A stretch of DNA of 64,000 nucleotides, taken from Lota lota (Eukaryota; Chordata; Actinopteri; Gadiformes; Lotidae). This document shows positions 56,632 to 64,000 of this stretch, piece after piece. The position numbers and the translations under genes were made by a program. Below the pieces are notes generated by a model. It searched no databases, was not told where the DNA came from, and was given only the letters and a program-made list of their open reading frames with translations. How positions within the stretch are numbered: position 1 is the first letter of the stretch; every line of letters begins with the position of its first letter. The stretch spans positions 246,412 through 310,411 of the forward strand of contig JACYXH010000505.1 of assembly GCA_026745465.1 (NCBI GenBank), given 5' to 3'.

Positions 56632-58203
56632 AAAAATAAAGGGAACACTAAAATAACACATCCTAGATCTGAATGAATGAAATAATCGTATTAAAAACTT
56701 TTTTCTTTACATAGTTGAATGTGCTGACAACAAAAATCACACAAAACTTATCAATGGAAATCAAATTTATCAACCCATGGAGGTCTGGATTTGGAGACAC
56801 ACTCAAAATTAAAGTGGAAAACCACACTACAGGCTGATCCAACTTTGATGTAATGTCCTTAAAACAAGTCAAAATGAGGCTCGGTAGTGTGTGTGGCCTC
56901 CACATGCCTGTATGACCTCCCTACAACGCCTGGGCATGCTCCTGATGAGGTGGCGGATGGTCTCCTGAGGGATCTCCTCCCAGACCTGGACTAAAGCATC
57001 CGATACCTCCTGAACAGTCTGTGGTGCAACGTGGCGTTGGTGGATGGAGCGAGACATGATGTCCCAGATGTGCTCAATTGGATTCAGGTCTGGGGAACGG
57101 GCGGGCCAGTCCATAGCATCAATGCCTTCCTCTTGCAGGAACTGCTGACACACTCCAGCCACATGAGGTCTAGCATTGTCTTGCATTAGGAGGAACCCAG
57201 GGCCAACCGCACCAGCATATGGTCTCACAAGGGGTCTGAGGATCTCATCTCGGTACCTAATGGCAGTCAGGCTACCTCTGGCGATCACATGGAGGGCTGT
57301 GCGGCCCCCCAAAGAAATACCACCCCACACCATGACTGACCCACCGCCAAACCGGTCATGCTGGAGGATGTTGCAGGCAGCAGAACGTTCTCCACGGCGT
57401 CTCCAGACTCTGTCACGTCTGTCACATGTGCTCAGTGTGAACCTGCTTTCATCTGTGAAGAGCACAGGGCGCCAGTGGCGAATTTGCCAATCTTGGTGTT
57501 CTCTGGCAAATGCCAAACGTCCTGCACGTTGTTGGGCTGTAAGCACAACCCCCACCTGTGGACGTCGGGCCCTCATACCACCCTCATGGAGTCTGTTTCT
57601 GACCATTTGAGCAGACACATGCACATTTGTGGCCTGCTGGAGGTCATTTTGCAGGGCTCTGGCAGTGCTCCTCCTGCTCCTCCTTGCACAAAGGCGGAGG
57701 TAGCGGTCCTGCTGCTGGGTTGTTGCCCTCCTACGGCCTCCTCCACGTCTCCTGATGTACTGGCCTGTCTCCTGGTAGCGCCTCCATGCTCTGGACACTA
57801 CGCTGACAGAAACAGCAAACCTTCTTGCCACAGCTCGGATTGATGTGCCATCCTGGATGAGCTGCACTACCTGAGCCACTTGTGTGGGTTGTAGACTCCG
57901 TCTCATGCTACCACTAGAGTGAAAGCACCGCCAGCATTCAAAAGTGACCAAAACATCAGCCAGGAAGCATAGGAACTGAGAAGTGGTCTGTGGTCACCAC
58001 CTGCAGAACCACTCCTTTATTGGGGGTGTCTTGCTAATTGCCTATATTTTCCACCTGTTGTCTATTCCATTTGCACAAAAGCATGTGAAATTGATTGTCA
58101 ATCAGTGTTGCTTCCTAAGTGGACAGTTTGATTTCACAGAAATGTGATTGACTTGGAGTTACATTGTGTTGTTTAAGTGTTCCCTTTATTTTTTTGAGCA
58201 GTG
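56632..58203 (-). mobile_element. Tc1-like DNA transposon, copy 2, looks intact
   Basis: The ends are inverted (left ACTGCTCAAAAAAATAAAGG near 56633; right TTTTTTTGAGCAGTG ending 58203), flanked by TA at 56630-56631 and 58204-58205 as Tc1/mariner elements require. Length is about 1.57 kb. The transposase frame is uninterrupted on the minus strand. The element is antisense to ythdc2 and sits in the intron right after exon 56532-56597. Confidence 0.95.
56869..57951 (-). CDS. Tc1-like transposase, uninterrupted
   Basis: 360 codons from Met 57951 (MVTFECW...); a second in-frame Met at 57906 ([20 protein letters not shown]) gives 345 residues, closer to the usual 340 for Tc1. N-terminal paired-like domain with two helix-turn-helix units ([40 protein letters not shown]) and a basic GRRRA linker. 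The DDE core shows [15 protein letters not shown] and [12 protein letters not shown], giving DD34E, all catalytic residues present. [11 protein letters not shown] is the usual Gly-rich box. This enzyme cuts and pastes the element at TA sites. Whether the protein is active cannot be read from sequence, since substitutions elsewhere may inactivate it. Confidence 0.93.
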   Translation of the reverse strand: MVTFECWRCFHSSGSMRRSLQPTQVAQVVQLIQDGTSIRAVARRFAVSVSVVSRAWRRYQETGQYIRRRGGGRRRATTQQQDRYLRLCARRSRRSTARALQNDLQQATNVHVSAQMVRNRLHEGGMRARRPQVGVVLTAQQRAGRLAFAREHQDWQIRHWRPVLFTDESRFTLSTCDRRDRVWRRRGERSAACNILQHDRFGGGSVMVWGGISLGGRTALHVIARGSLTAIRYRDEILRPLVRPYAGAVGPGFLLMQDNARPHVAGVCQQFLQEEGIDAMDWPARSPDLNPIEHIWDIMSRSIHQRHVAPQTVQEVSDALVQVWEEIPQETIRHLIRSMPRRCREVIQACGGHTHYRASF

Positions 58204-58967
58204 TATATAGTCAGTAAATGATGACTTATCTTAAAATATAGTTAAATGTAAATGTATGTCCTCAAAAAGTGCTTGTTTTTGCCACTGACAGGCTCAGATC
58301 ATATTCTATCACTATGGAAAGTATCCCTACATAGGAATAAAACTTGTTTCTTTAGCTTTCGCTTGAGCTGGACTCTTTGTTATTCTGTCCAACAAAGTCT
58401 TGCTCAAGAAGAAGTCTCGCTCTGAAATCACGTTGTTGCACGGTATTTCCCTACTGTCATTAGAATCTCAACTCTCATTCATCCTAATCTTTAAAATAAC
58501 ACTAAGCTACGCTTTCTCTAGTCTAACACAACAATCTATACTCTCTCCAGCTCTCCCTCAAGTTTCCACCATTATATTCCTGCAAACACTCAACCTTGCG
58601 AGACTTCTCCTAGAGCAAGAAATGATTGGACACAATAACAAACAGACCGTGATCAAGCGAAAGGTAGGGCTTTTAGAGGACGTACATTTAAGGGGCGCTA
58701 TTGCCCCAAAAGATTACATTGCAGCCCATTTTTGCAGATTAAGGCTGCAGCGTTCTCGCTGAATACTGGACCAATTAAAGAAATTGTTGTCCGCGTTAGT
58801 CCCTAAGACCTAAAATGATCGGAAAATAGGGTCCAGGTTGTAAAGACCCAAAGTTTTCATTTAAGTATTCGAGAAACCTAACCCCCTGTCGGACACACCT
58901 CATATAGCCAGTGAAGACGAGTTTATGCTCAGTCCTTTCACCAAAATATCCTTTACATTTTTTAGGG

Positions 58968-59215
58968 GATTATTTAATCTAAGTGTAACATTTTGTAGTT
59001 AAGGGCAGTTCACGGATGAGGGGGATTATAACATGTGCATTGTTTCCCTGTTTAAAAAGTACTCTTTTGGAATATGTTGGTATTCATAAAGAAACTGTTG
59101 GGATAAAACTGCACACAGTCATGTTGTCAAAGCCACCTATATTCATTTACCGCAGTGCAAATTAACATTGGCAATTGTGATTCGTGAAACTGATTTATTT
59201 GCAGGCAAGAGCCAT
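58968..59215. repeat. inverted repeat, arm 1 (partner 63741-64000)
   Basis: Reverse complement of 63741-64000 with moderate divergence. Shared: GTTAAGGGCAGTTCACGGAT/GCGGATGAGGGGGATTAT, GTTTCCCTGTT, AACTGCACACAGTCATGTTG and CCTATATTCATTTACCGCAG. The arms enclose the exon at 59466-59629. Confidence 0.75.
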
Positions 59216-59465
59216 CACAAATTGACCGTGGCATGATTAATGTTAATTAATGTTGCTTTATTACAAAACAAATACCTACTGGAACCTTGCACAATACAGT
59301 ACAATACAGACCACTGTAGTCCTTGGTAAAGGAGGGGTTACAGTAGGGGAGGTATCCAGTTGGTTGCAATCTGCTTCCTCACCGCTAGTTGCTACAAAAT
59401 TATTTACACCGGACCTTTAAGGTAAGCTATAAGTTCCTGTATTTTGCTTTATTTTTTATAAATAG

Positions 59466-59629
59466 GGGTGGCGATCCGGGGTCATTTATGGAGCCCCTAA
59501 GGAATATGGAGCTCAGCACCGGGGACCGGAACTACCTTCGGAACTACCACTGCAGCTTAAAAAATGACCAGATCCATCTTGACATCCTTGTTGACCTGCT
59601 GCATCACATCTGCTTAAGCTCTGAAGATG
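59466..59629 (+). CDS. ythdc2: ythdc2 exon, junction toward RecA2
   Basis: Completes AT|G (Met), then GGDPGSFMEPLRNMELSTGD, RNYLRNYHCSLKNDQIHLDI and LVDLLHHICLSSEDG. It matches the YTHDC2 stretch LSAEDRELLKAYHHSF...DLDLIMHLLYNICHS (from memory) between the ankyrin repeats and the second RecA lobe (which begins AVLIFLPGYDEI). It ends in phase 1 at donor GTGAGT (59630). The next exon was not found before the window end, so the following intron exceeds 4.3 kb. Confidence 0.93.
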
Positions 59630-60687
59630 GTGAGTAAGAAAGCAGTCTACAGAGTGTGAGACACAGCACAAACATCACCAGGAGTAATGCAAACTAGTCA
59701 ACACAGGTTTCTTTATTTAGTTACTCGTTTACTTAAATAACTTTTAAAGTCGAGTTCCTGGTGGCGGAAATTCTTAAAAAATATATAAGTAATATAAGTA
59801 ATTTTCTTTACCCCAAGAATTCCCTACAGGACTTAAAATGACATAGATATATCTAAATATCTTTGCCCTCTGCCAGTATGCCAGGATCTATGAATAGGCT
59901 AATGTGGCAAGCCCCTAAACCAAAATCCACGGACTTCTTCATAAAGTCTTGAAACAGTCTGGAGTAAATTATTCACTACATACACGGTATAAATGTGACA
60001 TCAGCAGGCACATCAATTTGATGTTTGAAAACAATGTCATTGGTTTGTGGTTAAAGCTGGGGTGGCAGTAAAGAAACCAAAACGTCTGCACCTCAAAAAC
60101 AAACTAACCTGCAGCATGAGACAAGGACATACATGTGGATCATCAATATATCTTCAGAAAAAACACGAGTACTAAGTATATTAAATATGAGTTGGCCCAT
60201 AAATTATGCTAGGTTATTTCAGAAACTTGTGAAATGAAGCTTTTTCTGTGGATTTGCATCATAAAAATAAACAGTAGTGTGTCGACTGTAATTTTCTTTT
60301 TAGCTTAACAGCACAAGACGCAAACTTTATGATAATAAGCTACCATCAGTGTAAGGCTTTCCTGCAGTTGCAGCTGTCCGTGTTACATCAGAAGGACCTG
60401 GCACTGGCACCACCAGCACATAATGCAGTGGCAAATTGTGATACTGTAAAGTAGCATATTAGTTGGTAGAATACTATACTTTGGAGATTACAACGTACAA
60501 AAACCTCCTACGTGGGCACAGGTTAGCTTCCAAAAGATATTAATCACAGGAAAACCAATGTTGAGAGGGCTTATCTTTAATGGATGGGTACGCTATTTTG
60601 GACTTAAGGGTCCATCCATAGATTGTCTAGCATGATTATAAGTGTAGACATTATTATATCCACATATTTTCTAGCATGAGTCTAGAG

Positions 60688-61815
60688 CAGGGGTCGGCAA
60701 CCCGCGTCTCCGGAGCCGCATGTGGCTCTTTCAGCCCTCTGCTGCGGCTCCCTGTGGCGCTTTGGAAAATACTGTAGTATCCCTGTGGCTTTGAAAAATA
60801 CTGTAGTATCCCTGTGGCTTTGAAAAATAAATAGAGTATTACACTTATTGTATTCATGTTCGTTAGTTTTTGAAAAATGTTAGTATACATTTTTATTAAA
60901 GATAATGGTGATCTTGTAACATTAAAATAAAACGTGTAAAAAAAATTGTCCCTCAAAATATGCATCACAACCGGCAATGTGCGACACCCGCCGGCCCGCA
61001 TTTTTTTTTGCTTTTCGACCCCCGGTAGGCCAACCATGGATAACTCAAAGAAAAGAAAAGGTTCTGAAGAAAACAACGTTTAATGCTACATAGGCAGATT
61101 CATTTGCTTTAACTGCTTACAAAACTGGTTTACCAGTATGCTTAATATGTGGTGAGAAATTGTCAAACAACAAAAAGTCAAATGTTGCAAGACATTTCCA
61201 GAATAAACACACAGCCTTTGCTGAAAAGTATCAGGATGGAGATGAGAGAAAAAATGCAGTTTCGGAACTGATGCGGAAGGTTGATCTGAGCAAAAATCAT
61301 TTCTAGAAGTCTGCAAATTCAGCTTTATATGCTAGTTTTGTGGTCGCTCAGGAAATAGTCAGGCACGGGAAGCCGTTCACAGATGGAGTATAAAATAATC
61401 ATTCATTTAAGATTTCAGAACATGTAAGAGTGTAATTGTGCAGAACATCTGAGATATGCCTCTCTCTGCGAAGACTGTCATAGACAGAACCATAAAAATG
61501 GCAGAAAACATCACCAGACAGCAAATTAAAGACATCAATTCAGCTGTGGCGTACTCAATCAACCTGTGATGAGTCCAAAGACAAAAGCAATATTGAACAA
61601 ATAGCGCTGTTCTGCCGATGTGAACTCTGCTGGGCCACAGGAAGAAATGATTGAGTTGATACCACTAAAAGGCCAAACACTGGGGGAGGACATCTGTGAG
61701 GCTGTCTTGGATTGTTTAAGAGCCAAAGAAATAAACACCACCCACCTGGTGTCAGTGGCTACTGATGGGGCACCGAGTATGACATGAGCGAATAAGGGGT
61801 TTGTGGCTTTACTGC
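60688..61815 (+). mobile_element. decayed Charlie-like hAT transposon, 3'-truncated
   Basis: The left end CAGGGGTCGGCAACCCGCG at 60688 is a typical hAT end. A 26-28 bp direct repeat (TACTGTAGTATCCCTGTGGC) follows at 60768-60830. The + strand holds a BED-like finger (CLICGEKLSNNKKSNVARHF), GKPFTDG and VATDGAP-like pieces of a Charlie transposase with many stops and frame changes. No right end or duplicate of the flanking GTCTAGAG was found; the similarity fades near 61815. Diverged from the copy at 29108-31892. Confidence 0.75.
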
Positions 61816-61825
61816 AGAACTACAG

Positions 61826-62566
61826 CTACTTGCTGTAGTTCCTTTTCTTCCAGGACAGCTCCAGTTGTTTCTTAATCTGATTAATCGGCATCATGTCTTC
61901 TTCTTCCTTTTTCGCTTTGTCCGCAGCTCTTTGTCTTTTAGTGTAGTGTATTATGTCTTCTTTCAGGCTGTCATCATCTGTGTCGGAGTAAACTGGTTTT
62001 GCTTTCTGTGAACGACTGCTTGTACTTCTACTTTTTCTTTCCATTAGGTCGGGGGTGAAATTGGTTTTGTCTGCACTGAGGGAAAGGAGAATGCACCTGT
62101 CATGCCTGTGCATCCTCGCTGGAATGGGTCAGGTCCATCTGTTATGTTGAAGTGTGGGTGGGGCGGTTGTTTGGTGAGCTGTTCTTGGGGTAGTCCTGGA
62201 TGTTCTCCTACCACCAGTTAGTGTGTGTGTGCTTTGTCGTAGAATCCAGGCTTGAGCACTGTGGGGCAGAGGCACTTGGATGAGTGCAAATATGGGCCGT
62301 ATCTTGGTAGACGGGTGATGGTGGTGGTGTGTTCTCATCCTTGACGTTTGGGACCTTCATATCTTTCATCTGTTTTGCCGTCTTTTGTATCCACCTTTTT
62401 CGGGCATGTGCTTCCCATTGTGACAAGCATCGGCAATATGTAGCTTGTCCAAACTTGAATATGTTTGAATCACGACAATAGCATGTCGATGCAACGCAGG
62501 GCTTTGTCGTCCCATGAGCCGTCCTGTGGCCATGGTGTATGGGATTTCTTGGTTCATTCCATCCAT
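61826..62566 (-). other. unassigned minus-strand coding-like stretch
   Basis: Three short minus-strand open frames follow one another: 62366-62566, 62208-62426 and 61826-62113. The last gives an acidic and basic 95-residue peptide (RSTSSRSQKAKPVYSDTDDD, then KRQRAADKAKKEEEDMMPIN); the middle one has PPPSPVY. Base composition differs from the flanking AT-rich intron. It could be the remnant of a retroelement gag or of a processed gene copy; I do not recognise it and would not assign a function. Confidence 0.3.
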
Positions 62567-63740
62567 TTCTTGGGTCTTGATGGATTTACCATGAATTTAT
62601 ATCATGTATGACAGTGGTGTGTTCAGGATGGGTTGGGGTGGATAATCTTCCCATAAGTTGGGCAATGGTGGCCATTTTGAAGGTCTAACTCTATTCTATA
62701 AGTATGTAGTTACTCTAATACGAAAAAACACTTGTGTCAAACTTCATGTGCTCAGTATGTGTGTTTGTGTATTTACTTCCGTTTATTAGGGGTCATACGA
62801 AAAACGTAGGATTGTATAAAACGCAAACTGTATAAATTGGCAGGCTGGTAGAAATTGTTAAATAAGTAAGGGATGCAAAGGATGGGCCAGATTATGCCAT
62901 AGGTGGCACTATGCTTGAAGGTCAAATTTCAACAGGCCGCCATTTCCACATGGAAAGTGCAATATGCATGAAACCTTGTATACATGCACCATTCATCATG
63001 TTAAACAACTTTCAAATTGCTCGCCCACACACAAACTGATTTGGTGCTGAAGGTGGTAAAAGCTCAAAAGAGACCTTGTTTTTTCATTTGGTTTATGAAT
63101 TGTAAGTCTTTTTTTTGTTGGTCCTTTTATCTGATCTTTGAATTTGACCCAAAAATATATGTATTGATATTATGTACATAATATTTTACCATATATTCGT
63201 TAGTCCTTTTAAGTTTTGCCATTCATATTTTACACAGAAAACGTGTAAGACTTTTTTTTTTATAAGAATTTAGTCCGTTTCAGACCAGAAGTATAATTCG
63301 TTAATTATGCTGGCTTGATACTGGTACAGGTTATACACATTTATTAACGATAAGTGCGATAAAACAATACTCTAGTCAATGTAGTACAGTGGCATGTAAA
63401 CGTTATTTATTGATAAGAAAGCGTGATAAGTGCTTTCCACCTCAACACACAGCTGGACGCTATTAAAAAGGTCCATGCTCGGGGGGTAAGCAGAACAGAA
63501 ACTTTGGGGTGGGGCTTGCAGCGCTGAACATCTCTGATTGGTCGAGTACTTTAAGCATTTTATTTCAGCCATTTCAACATCTGCAGCCGCAAACCAACAG
63601 TTTGTTGTTCACTCCGAAGGGCATTAAGTCACACACAGTGCTCTCATTGCATCCATAGTGGTTAGCAACATTCATTGACCTATAATTATCGCTATCTCTT
63701 ATGTGTTGATCATTCATCTTGATAGCAGTCGGCGCTACAA

Positions 63741-64000
63741 GCCGATGTTTACTTGCACTGCGGTACGTGAATATAGGTTGCTTTTGATAACATGACGGTG
63801 TGCAGTTGTATCGCAACAGTCTCTTTTTGGATACAAACTACTTCCGAAAGATGGATAGCCTACTTTTAGTTATCGAACAGGGAAACAAGCCTAAAAACGA
63901 ACGTCTCAAATGCATGGATGTATTAAAGAATGCACACCCATTTATCATAATCCCCCTCATCCGCAAACTGCCCTTAGCTACACTATTTTACACTTGGATT
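63741..64000. repeat. inverted repeat, arm 2 (partner 58968-59215)
   Basis: Read in reverse complement it follows 58968-59215 from the window edge inward. It probably continues beyond 64000. The adjoining 62567-63740 shows nothing I recognise. Confidence 0.7.

Larger units (their letters stand above)
56598..59465 (+). other. ythdc2 intron, 2.9 kb
   Basis: Donor GTAAAA; acceptor ATAAATAG ending at 59465. More than half is the Tc1 element (56632-58203). The stretch 58206-58960 shows no recognised feature apart from a piece of repeat family X near 58870; 58968-59215 is one arm of a large inverted repeat. Confidence 0.85.

Noticed and set aside
57176-57843. Two + strand frames opposite the Tc1 transposase
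   Set aside because: Exact antisense of the transposase; the equivalent frames also occur opposite copy 1 (23145-23812).
63372-63816. Minus-strand frames near the window end
   Set aside because: Overlap or adjoin the noncoding inverted-repeat arm; peptides show no family features.

Overview
The window is vertebrate DNA, almost certainly from a teleost fish and most likely a salmonid. Genes are split into short exons with GT/AG junctions inside large introns. Most of the sequence is fish-type transposable elements: Tc1-like transposons whose ends read ACTGCTCAAAAAAATAAAGG, hAT, CACTA/EnSpm, L1- and L2-like LINEs, DIRS, BEL/Pao and Ty3/gypsy elements, and tRNA-derived SINEs. The fish assignment rests on recognising these families by eye; the species is not determined.

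One host gene runs the whole length on the + strand: ythdc2, the DEVH-box 3'-5' RNA helicase with an ankyrin insert and a YTH domain that works in germline m6A RNA regulation. Nine consecutive internal coding exons can be read (1-90, 4588-4690, 35745-35901, 49802-49909, 53186-53295, 54363-54492, 54617-54743, 56532-56597, 59466-59629). They total 1,055 coding bases in 59.6 kb, every splice phase fits, and no stop interrupts them. They cover the end of the first RecA lobe, the DEVH and SAA motifs, the linker, the ankyrin repeats and the start of the return to the second RecA lobe. The N-terminal R3H region and the rest of the helicase and YTH domain lie outside the window.

Layout by intron. Intron 91-4587: short tandem repeats and a decayed ZBED-type hAT element (2629-4525). 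Intron 4691-35744 (31 kb, splitting the gene just before the DEVH aspartate): a minisatellite, a DIRS fossil, a BEL/Pao fossil split by a young Gmr1-like Ty3/gypsy element (9425-14483), a long inverted repeat, an L1 fragment split by a Tc1 element (22786-24361), a solo LTR with perfect 15-bp end inverted repeats (28230-28722), a Charlie-like hAT with a perfect 8-bp target duplication (29108-31892), and possible MITEs. Intron 35902-49801: a MITE, a long hairpin, a young short LTR element with a 54-bp coding minisatellite (39331-40995), a 5.4-kb CACTA/EnSpm element (41978-47384) carrying an L2-like LINE and a 0.4-kb tandem duplication, and hairpin-rich short repeats. Intron 49910-53185: a tRNA-derived SINE and a 1-kb element with GGGGGCCAAGC ends. 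Intron 56598-59465: a Tc1 element with an uninterrupted 360-codon transposase, inserted only about 35 bp past the splice donor. After 59629: a decayed Charlie-like hAT, an unassigned minus-strand coding-like stretch and one arm of a large inverted repeat.

No bacterial-type genes, operons, CRISPR arrays or rRNA genes were seen. The most unusual items are the integrase-before-RT gypsy element nested in BEL/Pao, the CACTA element with clustered AGTGTT motifs, the coding-minisatellite LTR element, the intact-looking Tc1 copy beside an exon, and several strong palindromes.
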